From a virus: a DNA stretch of 23,187 nt. Under the pieces are notes generated by a model that searched no databases, had not been told where the DNA came from, and saw only the letters and a list, made by a program, of their open reading frames with translations. Location of the stretch: positions 1 through 23,187 of the IMG/VR virus record IMGVR_UViG_3300008116_001302; one strand, 5' to 3'. Position numbers and translations under genes: made by a program. Shown piece after piece: positions 7,159 to 15,173 of this stretch (position 1 is the stretch's first letter; every line of letters begins with the position of its first letter).

Positions 7159-7173
7159 ACATCCAAAAAGAAC

Positions 7174-7398
7174 TTATTTGTTCTTCCAAATAGAATACAG
7201 TACCCATACTGCCACTAAACCAACAACACCTTCACCGCCTAGTGTTTTAACGATTGAAGTAACGTTACCAATAACGTCTACTGCTGGTAAGAAAGGTAAT
7301 GCTGCGCCTTTGAGTAACACTTCTAATACGATTAGTAGTGCTAATACACTTACTGCTGTGTCAGCGATTGCACCTGACCATTTCTCAAATAAAGGTAG
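7174..7398 (-). CDS. Small two-helix membrane protein frame lacking a normal start codon
   Basis: The minus-strand frame 7398 to 7174 (TAA at 7176-7174) encodes up to 74 residues with two hydrophobic segments: AVSVLALLIVLEVLLKGAAL after a polar start (EKWSGAIADT), and GVVGLVAVWVLYSIW near the C-terminus, ending KNK. It looks like a genuine small membrane protein, possibly holin-like, though that is not proven. It is bounded upstream by an in-frame stop (7401-7399), and no ATG, GTG or TTG occurs before the first helix; the first GTG (7320-7318) would remove helix 1. It lies 31 bases after the gp26 frameshift frame, with a late-promoter-like TATAAGTA between them (7426-7419). Possible explanations are a rare start codon, an indel, or decay. 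The opposite-strand frame here is its Ser/Thr/Pro-rich shadow. Confidence 0.5.
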   Translation of the reverse strand, partial: LPLFEKWSGAIADTAVSVLALLIVLEVLLKGAALPFLPAVDVIGNVTSIVKTLGGEGVVGLVAVWVLYSIWKNK

Positions 7399-7429
7399 TT
7401 AATGATTGTAAAAAAGAGATACTTATAGC

Positions 7430-7660
7430 CTAGAAGAAAGGCAGCTTGGTCTTTTCGGTGGTTTCTATGTTGTCTTTGATGATCTTGTTGATCAGTTCAC
7501 GATCGTTAAAGCTAAGTAGCATAGCATCTTCGTAGCTGATACTACCACGCATGTACCATGCCATCCTTAACGCATCATCTCTATAGGCTCTTACCTCTTT
7601 TTCGTAGCCTTCTATCAAGGCCGCGACTGCGTCGTTATCTAACGTTAAGAGCCTTAGGCG
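7430..7660 (-). CDS. -1 frame extension of gp26 (gp51-like assembly protein)
   Basis: This frame is open from within the gp26 end to TAG 7432-7430. After a shift at the slippery site it adds 76 residues to gp26, giving a 361-aa fusion. The conserved-looking core is ALRMAWYMRGSISYEDAMLL, then RELINKIIKDNIETTEKTKL and PFF at the end, which resembles the small proteins found next to gp26 in marine T4-likes, where T4 has gene 51 (hub assembly). Independent translation would need a TTG at 7618 without any Shine-Dalgarno; there is no ATG upstream of the conserved core. Read-in by frameshifting therefore explains its expression better. It is predicted helical, soluble and acidic/basic mixed, as expected for a chaperone part. 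The gp51 label is tentative. Confidence 0.65.
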   Translation of the reverse strand, partial: RLRLLTLDNDAVAALIEGYEKEVRAYRDDALRMAWYMRGSISYEDAMLLSFNDRELINKIIKDNIETTEKTKLPFF

Positions 7661-8514
7661 AAAAAACTCGCGTAGTCAAATGTTATATTTACTGGAAACT
7701 CTTTCTTGCACTCTTCAGTTAAGCAGTTGACATCTACAGGTTTGATTGCGGCCTTTTCGTTCAGTTCAGCTAGATAGCCCTGTACTTTCTTGATGATCCG
7801 GTTGTCCGCATTGTTGTAGAATTCAGTGATATGATCGGGATCTGTAACCAATTCACCCGAAGCAGTTTCTATTGATTTGGTGCTGTTGGCTAATAGGGCT
7901 ATGTTTAATTCTATGACTTTAGCTATGTGCAGATCGAATTTGGCTTTGGCTTCTTCGGGATTATCTTCTAGGCCAGCTAGGCTACGCATAATCTGTTGTT
8001 CTTCGAACGCGATCATGTTGGTCTTGTTCATGCTAAAGTATGGTTGCGGATGCACACGTATCTTAAGTCCGTCTACACTCAAAGGTATGGTATAGTCCGG
8101 TGGTGTGATGCTAGTCAGAGTCTTACCTAGATCTATCGCATACTCATTAGTCTGTGTGCAGTGCGGGCATTTAGCTGAAAAATCCATCTGATTACCATAA
8201 CTAGCAATACGTATAGCGATAAGTGCTGCATCTACATCTACGCTGGGCATGCTCCATGCATCTTTGATAGCTGGGCAACAGCTATGTATAACATCAACTA
8301 CTCCTTGTCCATTCAGCAAGGCATCTGGTGTTTTTAAGGTGATCTCATCTTTGGTAGTCATGCTCATCACGCCAATCTCACCGTTGGGTGGTAGATCTAT
8401 CGAACCCTGTGGCCAATACTGACCACCGCTAGGCAGTTTAAAATAGATGCTGGGCTGGCGGAAGTGCTTGGCTAGGGGATTAGCTGATGCGATTGCTGAT
8501 GTAGTTTGATCCAT
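7654..8514 (-). CDS. 26: gp26-like baseplate hub subunit / tail assembly protein
   Basis: This 286-aa protein matches the T4 gp26 (T4_baseplate) family: N-terminal PLAKHFRQPSIYFKLPSGGQ with YWPQGSIDL, the MTTKDEITLKTPDALLNGQG segment, then a split zinc-binding set CPHC (C116, C119) and C264-x4-C269 (CLTEEC). In T4, gp26 is required to make the baseplate hub, beside gene 51 and the tape measure gene 29. The start at 8514 has AGGAT about ten bases upstream. The gene runs opposite to the tape measure gene at 8563, sharing a compact divergent promoter region. Its last codons hold a -1 slippery heptamer leading to the downstream frame. Confidence 0.85.
   Translation of the reverse strand: MDQTTSAIASANPLAKHFRQPSIYFKLPSGGQYWPQGSIDLPPNGEIGVMSMTTKDEITLKTPDALLNGQGVVDVIHSCCPAIKDAWSMPSVDVDAALIAIRIASYGNQMDFSAKCPHCTQTNEYAIDLGKTLTSITPPDYTIPLSVDGLKIRVHPQPYFSMNKTNMIAFEEQQIMRSLAGLEDNPEEAKAKFDLHIAKVIELNIALLANSTKSIETASGELVTDPDHITEFYNNADNRIIKKVQGYLAELNEKAAIKPVDVNCLTEECKKEFPVNITFDYASFFA
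7660..7666 (-). promoter_or_regulatory. Programmed -1 frameshift site in gp26
   Basis: On the minus strand, the gp26 codons AGT TTT TTC GCC TAA contain T TTT TTC in the zero frame, an exact X XXY YYZ slippery heptamer. A -1 slip gives TTT TTT CGC CTA and continues in the frame of the downstream 62-aa ORF. Possible stimulators downstream are small hairpins CGTT-AGAT-AACG (7645-7634) and CGAC-GCA-GTCG (7634-7624), which overlap by one base. Expected products are 286 aa (normal) and 361 aa (shifted). Confidence 0.7.
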
Positions 8515-8526
8515 GGTTTGAAATCC

Positions 8527-8534
8527 TATAAATA
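8527..8534 (+). promoter_or_regulatory. T4-type late promoter TATAAATA (rightward, tape measure gene)
   Basis: An exact match to the T4 late promoter box TATAAATA lies 28-60 bases before the two possible tape measure starts. It would be read by gp55-containing polymerase. Confidence 0.7.
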
Positions 8535-8557
8535 ATAGAGTAGTACCGTATAATCTA

Positions 8558-8565
8558 TATTTATG
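8558..8565 (-). promoter_or_regulatory. Late promoter CATAAATA (leftward, gp26)
   Basis: On the minus strand CATAAATA, one mismatch from the late consensus, lies 43 bases before the gp26 start. It faces the rightward box at 8527-8534 head to head, so the two transcription units would start within a few bases of each other. Confidence 0.5.
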
Positions 8566-10665
8566 GTGCTAAAAACACAGGATAACAAAATCTCGATGGA
8601 TGAAGAAATAAGACGCGAGTTTGAAGAACAGCTCAAAGCCCTAGGTGAACGTTTTGGCATAACTAATCTCCAGTTGAAAAACTTTGGTGATGCAGCCAAG
8701 AAGGGTGCTGATGCCTTTAAGAAATCTATTGATGACCTAAACAAGGAAATCAAAAAAGGTCGTGCTGGATATGCTGATCAACTGCGTGCTCTTGAACAAT
8801 TAAACGATGCTATCGAAGAACTAGCAGATCAAGCGTTAGATTCGGCTGCTAAAGAGAAAAAAGCTCAACTAGAAGAACAACGACTGCAACTGATCAAAGA
8901 AGCCGCCACACAGCGTATCAAAGAAGCCGCCGAAAAGTTTGGTACAGAGCTGTCTACTAATGTTACCCAGACCACAGGTCGATTTGTAAAACAACTACAA
9001 GTAGGAGCCAGCGGTACAGAATTATCATCTGATCTGATGAACAGTGCTATAGAAGCTACTGCTAGTGGAGTTAGGCTTTTAGGCCAAAGTGTTTCGAGCT
9101 TTGGTATGAAATCAAAAACTCCTATACTAGCTGAAATAGCTAGTTTAGCAGGATCTGCACTTGAATTTCTAGGTGAATCTGGGGAAAAAGCATTTAAATT
9201 TGCTAATGAAGTTCTTAGCAAAGAATTAGTTAAAACTGAAAAAGCATTTAATGCTGTTAATGCCGCAGGTGCTGTATTTGCTACAGGCATGCAGGGCATG
9301 AGAGAAGCCAGCAGAGATTCTGGACTCACACTACAACAATTTAGTAATGTGATCAGCAAGCAGTCCGGGGACCTAGCATTTTCTGGAATGGGTGTAGCAG
9401 AAGGTGCACGTAAGGTTGGACAAGTAGGCAAGATATTTGATGCTAATGGTGGCTATATCCGCAGGCAATTACAACGTCTAGGTTTTGGATTTGAGGAGCA
9501 AGCAGAACTAACAGCTACAGTGATGGCTAATATCCGCCGGACTGGACAAAGTTTTGATACTGCTACCCTAGCAAGAGAAACACAGAAGTATGCAGAAAAT
9601 CTAAGATTGATATCTGCGCTAACTGGTGAAGATGCCAAAGCCAAAATACAGCAGGTTCAAGAACAAAATAACATCGCGGCCTTCCAAGCAGAACTAGCCA
9701 AGATGGGTCCAACGCAGGCTGCACAGATCGATGCGGCTATGGCTACTATGACTGAGCTTGAAAAGAAAGCTCTGCGTGATCGAGTGGTATTCCATGGGGC
9801 AGTGTTAAATGAAGAAGCGGCTATCATGGAGGCTACTAATAGTGAAAGTGCTGCTATGGGTAGAGAAATCTATCTGAAATTCCTACAAGGTGCATTAGAT
9901 ACTAGAAGCGTAGCAGAAATACAAGGTAGATATTCACAATCTACTATAGCTCAATTCCAAAATAATGCCGCAATGAACATAGCGGCTTTTGCCACAGGCG
10001 ATGCAAAAATAAATGCTATACAACAGGATAGATTGGCCGCGTTCCAAAGAGCACAAAAAATAGCCACAGGAACATTTGCATCAGTTGAAGATGAAATACA
10101 AGGTGCTAAAGTTCCAACAAATGAACTTACAGAAGGATTCATAACAGCCAGCACTGCTGCTCAGAAACTAGCAGTGGCTTTAGAAGATAAACTACTACCA
10201 TTGCTCAGCCAATATGCAGATGTAACAGGCACAATGCTCAAAGGCATACAGAAGATAGTTGAAAGCATTTATGGTAAATCTGCAGCGGCTGCCACTGGTA
10301 CTACAGCAACTGAAAACATGATGAGCATTGCCACTACAGGAAAAACTGCAACAGGTGAAAAAGTTGGATTCTTTGAGCAGTTTTTTAATACAGTTGGTGC
10401 GGCCGCAACTCCAGTTACACCGGTGATCCAAAAAGGCAAAGCCGCAGGGGGTATTAGTACTGGACCTGTTAGTGGGTATTCAGAAATCCTACATGGCACA
10501 GAAGCAGTGGTGCCCTTACCAGATAACCGTTCAATTCCAGTAAGTTTAGACAGCAGTAGTATCACTGCCGCAGTAAATCAACAAAGTGGTATTCTAGCCG
10601 AAATACTCAGAGCCATGCAGAACAACAACAGCATAGCATCACAAATTGCTATGAACACTGTTTAA
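8563..10665 (+). CDS. Probable tail tape measure protein
   Basis: A 700-aa protein with N-terminal coiled coil (about residues 12-130, Lys/Glu/Ala-rich), a hydrophobic alanine/glycine-rich middle (about 155-215), further long helices, and a C-terminal GGISTGPVSGYSEILHGTEA-VVPLP segment, of the kind (GG...GTEAVVPLP) found near the end of many tape measure proteins. Such proteins fill the tail tube and set its length; about 700 residues would fit a tail near 100 nm by the usual residue-per-length rule. It neighbours gp26 and its chaperone-like frameshift product, as tape measure genes commonly do. ATG 8563 has no ribosome site and overlaps the opposite late promoter; ATG 8596 (MDEEIRREF) with AGGA at 8579-8582 is an alternative. 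Large minus-strand frames inside it are shadows. Confidence 0.72.
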   Translation: MVLKTQDNKISMDEEIRREFEEQLKALGERFGITNLQLKNFGDAAKKGADAFKKSIDDLNKEIKKGRAGYADQLRALEQLNDAIEELADQALDSAAKEKKAQLEEQRLQLIKEAATQRIKEAAEKFGTELSTNVTQTTGRFVKQLQVGASGTELSSDLMNSAIEATASGVRLLGQSVSSFGMKSKTPILAEIASLAGSALEFLGESGEKAFKFANEVLSKELVKTEKAFNAVNAAGAVFATGMQGMREASRDSGLTLQQFSNVISKQSGDLAFSGMGVAEGARKVGQVGKIFDANGGYIRRQLQRLGFGFEEQAELTATVMANIRRTGQSFDTATLARETQKYAENLRLISALTGEDAKAKIQQVQEQNNIAAFQAELAKMGPTQAAQIDAAMATMTELEKKALRDRVVFHGAVLNEEAAIMEATNSESAAMGREIYLKFLQGALDTRSVAEIQGRYSQSTIAQFQNNAAMNIAAFATGDAKINAIQQDRLAAFQRAQKIATGTFASVEDEIQGAKVPTNELTEGFITASTAAQKLAVALEDKLLPLLSQYADVTGTMLKGIQKIVESIYGKSAAAATGTTATENMMSIATTGKTATGEKVGFFEQFFNTVGAAATPVTPVIQKGKAAGGISTGPVSGYSEILHGTEAVVPLPDNRSIPVSLDSSSITAAVNQQSGILAEILRAMQNNNSIASQIAMNTV

Positions 10666-10668
10666 GTC

Positions 10669-10676
10669 GATAAATA
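10669..10676 (+). promoter_or_regulatory. Late promoter GATAAATA before the portal gene
   Basis: GATAAATACTCT lies 24 bases before the gp20 ATG and 3 bases after the tape measure stop. It differs from the T4 late box at one base and shares the downstream CTCT with a similar site at 12412. Confidence 0.55.
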
Positions 10677-10700
10677 CTCTAAACAACAGAGATCCCCACT

Positions 10701-12404
10701 ATGCCAGGATGGAAAAAGTATTTCAAAGCCGCTAGTCCAACGACTGGTGGTCTCATGAGCCCATTGGGTAACACTAGTACCGCTGTAGATCCAGGATATC
10801 GTAACTTCGCCAGCAAGCTACCAGAAGTCTATATCGGACATCCAAATCGCACAGAACGCTACAATCAATATGAACAGATGGACATGGACAGTGAAATCAA
10901 TGCCGCCTTGGACATCATCGCCGATTTCTGCACACAGACCAATCATGAAAATGGCACAGGGTTTGATCTATTCTTCAAAGAAAAACCCACAGACAACGAA
11001 ATCAAGATACTTAAAGATCAACTGAATCAATGGTGTACACTGAACAAATTTAACAAACGCCTATTCAAACTAGTGCGTAATGTATTAAAGTATGGTGATC
11101 AGGTATTCTTGCGTGATCCTGAAACATTTGAGCTGTATTGGACAGAAATGCACAAGGTCGTCAAGGTTATTGTTAACGAAGCAGAAGGTAAAGAACCAGA
11201 ACAATATCTAATCAAAGATATCAACATTAATTTTAAAAATCTAACGGCTACGTCTATATCAGCCAGTGACACATTCATCAATCATCCACAAGTGGGCGGA
11301 CCTAGTGGTAGTTATGTTCAACCAAATACACCCTACAGCGGTGGTACACGTTTTAGCCACGCACAGAACGAAGCACCGATCGATGCAGAACACGTAGTAC
11401 ATCTTAGCCTAACAGAAGGTCTAGACATCAACTGGCCATTTGGTAATAGCATACTTGAAAGCGTGTTTAAGATATTCAAACAAAAAGAACTACTAGAAGA
11501 TGCTATCATCATCTATCGCATACAACGTGCTCCGGAACGTCGCGTGTTTAAGATTGACGTAGGTAACATGCCCAGCCATATGGCCATGGCTTTCGTTGAT
11601 CGTATCAAAAATGAAATCCATCAACGTCGTATTCCTACACAGACCGGTGGTGGACAGAACATGATGGATGCTACTTACAATCCATTATCGACTAACGAAG
11701 ACTATTTCTTCCCTGTAACAGCAGACGGTCGTGGATCCAGTGTTGATGTATTTCCAGGCGGACAGAATCTAGGTGAGATCACTGATTTACGTTTCTTTAC
11801 TAATAAACTATTCCGTGGCTTGCGTATCCCTAGCAGTTATTTGCCCACAGGTGATGATGAAAGCGAACGTGGCTATACTGATGGTCGCGCAACCACAGCA
11901 TTAATCCAAGAGTGGCGTTTCAATCAATATTGTAAAAGATTACAAAATTTGATCGTTGAAAAGCTGGATCAAGAGTTTAAGATGTTCATGCGCTGGAGAG
12001 GTATCAATATCGACGGTAGCGTGTTTGAACTACGCTTTAATGAACCACAAAACTTCGCCAAATATCGCCAAGCAGAAGTCGATGCAGTGCGCATCCAAAC
12101 ATTTACACAATTAGAACCTACACCTTATCTATCAAAACGTTTCTTGCTCAAACGCTATCTAGATCTCAGCGAAGAAGAAATGCAAGAAAACGAAGAAATG
12201 TGGAATGAAGAAAACGGAGAAGCTGATCAAACCACTGCCCCTGAAGCGGGACTTCGTGCAGTAGGAGTTACCACTGCTGGTCTACAACAAGATATAGATA
12301 ATCTAGCACCAATAGCACCCGCGCCCGGCGAAATACCCGCAGGCGTATCACCAGAAACAGCCGGAGCTGCACCAGAAGCACCTGGCGGCGGATTAGGTTT
12401 ATAG
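10701..12404 (+). CDS. 20: gp20-like portal vertex protein
   Basis: The 567-aa protein is a T4 gp20-type portal. Recognisable blocks are QYEQMDMDSEINAALDIIAD, WPFGNSILESVFKIFKQKEL, IYRIQRAPERRVFKIDVGNM, VFPGGQNLGEITDLRFF followed by TNKLFRGLRIPSSYL, and SERGYTDGRATTALIQEWRF. The portal forms a dodecameric ring at one capsid vertex, starts prohead assembly, and is the channel for DNA packaging and the tail-joining site. It is slightly longer than T4 gp20 (524 aa), with an extra acidic then Pro/Ala/Gly-rich C-terminal tail from about residue 490. It opens the conserved block 20-(67)-21-22-23. Only a weak GAGA precedes the ATG. Confidence 0.95.
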   Translation: MPGWKKYFKAASPTTGGLMSPLGNTSTAVDPGYRNFASKLPEVYIGHPNRTERYNQYEQMDMDSEINAALDIIADFCTQTNHENGTGFDLFFKEKPTDNEIKILKDQLNQWCTLNKFNKRLFKLVRNVLKYGDQVFLRDPETFELYWTEMHKVVKVIVNEAEGKEPEQYLIKDININFKNLTATSISASDTFINHPQVGGPSGSYVQPNTPYSGGTRFSHAQNEAPIDAEHVVHLSLTEGLDINWPFGNSILESVFKIFKQKELLEDAIIIYRIQRAPERRVFKIDVGNMPSHMAMAFVDRIKNEIHQRRIPTQTGGGQNMMDATYNPLSTNEDYFFPVTADGRGSSVDVFPGGQNLGEITDLRFFTNKLFRGLRIPSSYLPTGDDESERGYTDGRATTALIQEWRFNQYCKRLQNLIVEKLDQEFKMFMRWRGINIDGSVFELRFNEPQNFAKYRQAEVDAVRIQTFTQLEPTPYLSKRFLLKRYLDLSEEEMQENEEMWNEENGEADQTTAPEAGLRAVGVTTAGLQQDIDNLAPIAPAPGEIPAGVSPETAGAAPEAPGGGLGL

Positions 12405-12424
12405 GCAATTTGGTAAATACTCTT

Positions 12425-12649
12425 ATGAACATCTTAGAAATATTTGACACTAATCCCGCTGGTTATGCTACAGAAAAAGACGATAATTCTGTGCCTAAAC
12501 TCAGTGATCTACGCAAGACCAAATTAACTATAAAACAGTTAAATCGCCTACGCATCATGAATGATGTGCGTAAACTAGAACACGAACAAAAGCTAGATTC
12601 AGTGCGTAATCAGTACAAAGCACCAGCTGCAGAAGCACCAATGATGTAA
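12425..12649 (+). CDS. Small protein in the gp67/gp68 slot, function unknown
   Basis: From ATG 12425 the product is 74 aa (MNILEIFDTNPAGYATEKDD, then SVPKLSDLRKTKLTIKQLNR, a charged helix, and a Pro/Ala-rich end). A TTG at 12410 would add five residues but has no ribosome site. The position directly after gp20 is where T4 has the prohead core genes 67 and 68. The protein is mainly basic and helical, so a capsid core or virion role is plausible but unproven. GGTAAATA at 12412-12419 resembles the late box but is so close to the ATG that the transcript would be nearly leaderless. Confidence 0.78.
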   Translation: MNILEIFDTNPAGYATEKDDNSVPKLSDLRKTKLTIKQLNRLRIMNDVRKLEHEQKLDSVRNQYKAPAAEAPMM

Positions 12650-12696
12650 TTATCTGTCAAAACGATTCAAAAACATAGCATTTAACCCCCTTTTTC

Positions 12697-12704
12697 TATA
12701 AATT
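12697..12704 (+). promoter_or_regulatory. Candidate late promoter TATAAATT before the core protein gene
   Basis: Seven of eight bases match the T4 late box, in a 128-base AT-rich gap (12650-12777). A strong AAGGAG at 12765-12770 follows, seven bases before the ATG at 12778. Confidence 0.4.
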
Positions 12705-12777
12705 TTGTAAATATATAAACATAATACTGATCACTTGAGTATTAGTCCGGATTTAATATTTTTTAAGGAGTTCTTTC

Positions 12778-13596
12778 ATGAACAAATATGAACAATTGAT
12801 CGAGCACATTATCAATGATGAAACTGATAAAGCTCGTGAATTATTTCACACAATCGTTGTTGAGAAATCACGCGATATCTATGAGTCATTAATTGACGAA
12901 CAAGACCTAGCTGAAGTTGGTGGTAACGAAGTTGAAGATCTAGTAGACGAAGTAACTATCGATGAGCAAGGTATTAGCGAAGAAGAAGAAGGCGAAGAAG
13001 AAGAAGGCGAAGAAGGTTCAGAAGAACCAGCACTTGACGCTGAAGAAGAAACAGGCGGCGAAGAATCTTCAGAAGAAGAACTTGAAGATCGCGTAGTTGA
13101 TCTTGAAGATGCTCTAGACGAATTAAAAGCTGAATTTGATGCACTAATGGCAGGCGAAGAACACTCAGAAGAAATGCCAAGTGAAGAAAGCCCAGAAGAA
13201 TTTTATGAAGCTGAAGAAGAAGTAGTTGAAGAAGCTAAAGAAGAAGAAGTTGAAGAAACAGAAGAAGTAGACGAAGATGCTGAAATCGTTCGCGAATACG
13301 TTGAAAAAGCTCCAGCTCCTACAACTTCAGAAGAAGGCTCTGTAAACAAATCATCAACAGTAGCAGGTAAAAATGATATGGGCGGTTCTGCTGCTAATAT
13401 CGCTACTGGTAAAGCAGAACAAAATCCAGATGGTACAAGCCCAAAAGCTGCAGTAAAAGCTAAAGGTAACTTACCACACGCAGGTTCATACGAAAATGTT
13501 CCAGGCGCTAAAGCTGGTAATGCATTTGCTAAAAAAGAAACAGCAGTTAAAAAAGAAGAAGCTGGCGTTAATAAAACAACACCAGTAGCAAAATAA
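12778..13596 (+). CDS. Acidic prohead core protein, gp67-like
   Basis: The N-terminus YEQLIEHIINDETDKARELF is similar in pattern to T4 gp67 (LIEAIxxNDLxxARKLF), and is followed, as in gp67, by a very long Glu/Asp-rich region (about residues 60-180). T4 gp67 is an internal prohead core protein cleaved by gp21 into peptides that remain in the head. This version is 272 aa against 80 in T4 and adds a Lys/Ala/Gly-rich basic tail (GNLPHAGSYENVPGAKAG and KKETAVKKEEAGVNK) that could touch DNA or scaffold. The codons are dominated by GAA, which makes a low-complexity GAA-rich DNA stretch near 12975-13270; the Leu-rich minus-strand frame there is an artefact of that. Clear AAGGAG ribosome site. Confidence 0.75.
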   Translation: MNKYEQLIEHIINDETDKARELFHTIVVEKSRDIYESLIDEQDLAEVGGNEVEDLVDEVTIDEQGISEEEEGEEEEGEEGSEEPALDAEEETGGEESSEEELEDRVVDLEDALDELKAEFDALMAGEEHSEEMPSEESPEEFYEAEEEVVEEAKEEEVEETEEVDEDAEIVREYVEKAPAPTTSEEGSVNKSSTVAGKNDMGGSAANIATGKAEQNPDGTSPKAAVKAKGNLPHAGSYENVPGAKAGNAFAKKETAVKKEEAGVNKTTPVAK

Positions 13597-13612
13597 TTAG
13601 GAAACTATTATA

Positions 13613-14167
13613 ATGGCTTTATATCTTAAAGAGAACTTGACATTTGACGCAGCTCGTATGGAAGTTATTAACGAAAGTACAGCTGACGGCAAAGGTAAGA
13701 ATCTTTACATGAAAGGTATATTCATACAAGGTGGCGTCAAAAATCACAATGAACGTGTGTACCCAGTAAATGAGATTGAAAAAGCCGTTAGCACACTAAA
13801 TGAACAAATCAAGGGTGGCTACAGCGTTTTAGGCGAAGTAGATCACCCTGATGATTTGAAAATCAATTTAGATCGCGTTTCGACTATGTTGGAATCAGGA
13901 GTAAAACTTGGTGTTAGCTCTCGTGGTAGCGGTAACGTGAACGAAGCCGACGGCAAAGTAAGTGACTTTGAAATAGTCACAGTAGATGTAGTTGCGCAAC
14001 CAAGCGCACCTAACGCATATCCAACAGCGATTTACGAAGGACTGATGAATATGAAGGGTGGTAGCAAGGTATTCGAAATGGCACGTGAAGCCAGCGCAGA
14101 TCAAAAAGTACAGAAGTATTTGAAACAGGCTGTAACAAGTCTTATCAAAGATCTAAAAATTAAATAG
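13613..14167 (+). CDS. 21: gp21-like prohead core protease
   Basis: A 184-aa serine protease of the T4 gp21 / herpesvirus-protease-like fold. The key histidine lies in LGEVDHP (H78); the candidate nucleophile is in GVSSRGSG (S102/S103), and FEIVTVDVVAQPSAP follows at 119-133, as in the family. It degrades scaffold and trims capsid proteins after (I/L)-x-E motifs; the gp23 encoded downstream has such sites near its N-terminus (LLE, ILE, LME). Length is close to T4 gp21 (212 aa). AGGA at 13599-13602 precedes the start. It ends nine bases before gp22. Confidence 0.92.
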   Translation: MALYLKENLTFDAARMEVINESTADGKGKNLYMKGIFIQGGVKNHNERVYPVNEIEKAVSTLNEQIKGGYSVLGEVDHPDDLKINLDRVSTMLESGVKLGVSSRGSGNVNEADGKVSDFEIVTVDVVAQPSAPNAYPTAIYEGLMNMKGGSKVFEMAREASADQKVQKYLKQAVTSLIKDLKIK

Positions 14168-14176
14168 GAGATCACA

Positions 14177-15144
14177 ATGTTAGACGCTATCAAACCATTG
14201 TTGGATTCCGGCATCATTAACGAAGAAACCCAAACTGCACTAAACGAAGCTTGGGAATCTAAATTAACTGAAGCTCGTGAAACTATTCGCGCTGAATTGC
14301 GTGAAGAATTTGCGGGTCGCTACGAACACGACAAAAATGTAATGGTTGAAGCTCTAGACAAAATGGTTACTGAAAGTCTCACCGCTGAACTCAATGAGTT
14401 TGCCGAAGAGAAGAAAGCTCTTGCAGAAGATCGCGTGAAATTCAAAACTCACATGATTGAAAGCGCAGGTAAGTTTAATGACTTCCTAGTTACTAAACTT
14501 GCTGAAGAGATCAAAGAGTTACGTGCAGATCGCAAAACTCAAACTGAAGCAGTTGCTAAGTTAGAGAAATTTGTTATCCAAGCATTAGCTGAAGAGATCA
14601 AAGAGTTCGACCAAGACAAGAAAGCAGTTGTTGAAACTAAAGTTAAATTAGTAGCAGAAGCTAAAGAAAAATTAGCAGAACTACAAACAGCTTTTGAAGT
14701 GAATTCGCTGTTACACATTTAAGTGAAAACAAAGAATTTGCTAAACTTCAAGCTGTAATCGCAGAAAAAGATGCTATTATCGCTGAAAGTTCTAAAGCAA
14801 TCGCTGAAAAAGAAGCTTTAGTTGAAAGTAAGAATCGCGAAGTTAAAGTAATCACAGAATCAGTAGCTCGTAAAGAGAAAATGGCTGAATTACTTAAACC
14901 TCTAAATAAAGAGAAAGCAGACGTGATGTCTAGCTTGCTCGAAAGTGTGCAAACTGAACGTCTTCAGGCTGCATATGAAAAGTATCTACCAGCAGTTCTA
15001 AACAATGTCTCTGCGAAACCAAAAGCTGAAAAGCCGGTATTAGCTGAGTCACGTACAGAAGTGACAGGTGATAAATCTGCTAAAGACGACGACGGATCAC
15101 TCAACAATGTTGTAGAAATTCGCCGTTTAGCAGGGCTAAAATAG
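14177..15144 (+). CDS. 22: gp22-like prohead scaffold protein, interrupted by a frameshift
   Basis: The gene starts at ATG 14177 with GGAG upstream, but this frame stops at TAA 14720-14722 after 181 aa. The remaining scaffold-like sequence continues in the -1 frame from 14698 to TAG 15144 without a break in character: FAVTHLSENKEFAKLQAVIA then a long coiled coil and LEIRRLAGLK-like end. Adding one A to the GAAGT at 14696-14700 (GAAAGT) restores a 322-aa protein, reading AFE-S-EFAVTHL. Both parts are Glu/Lys/Ala coiled coil, as in T4 gp22, the main internal scaffold removed by gp21. There is no canonical slippery heptamer at the junction, so a one-base deletion in the sequence or the phage is likelier than programmed shifting. 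It lies between 21 and 23 as in T4. Confidence 0.85.
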
Positions 15145-15173
15145 TAGTAAATTTTTTTAAAGGAAAATAAGAA

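Noticed and set aside
7178-7402. Plus-strand 74-aa open frame
   Set aside because: Its product is Ser/Thr/Pro-rich without pattern, while the opposite strand reads as a two-helix membrane protein. It is the antisense shadow.
8865-9431. Minus-strand 188-aa open frame inside the tape measure gene
   Set aside because: It lies wholly within a well-supported plus-strand gene, is Ser/Ala/Leu-rich with no motif and has no promoter or ribosome site.
12974-13180. Leu-rich minus-strand frame
   Set aside because: It is the complement of a GAA-rich acidic coding stretch; the composition alone creates it.
14690-14700. Programmed -1 frameshift in gp22
   Set aside because: The overlap has no X XXY YYZ heptamer in frame, unlike gp26, and one inserted A cleanly restores the protein, so a deletion is preferred.
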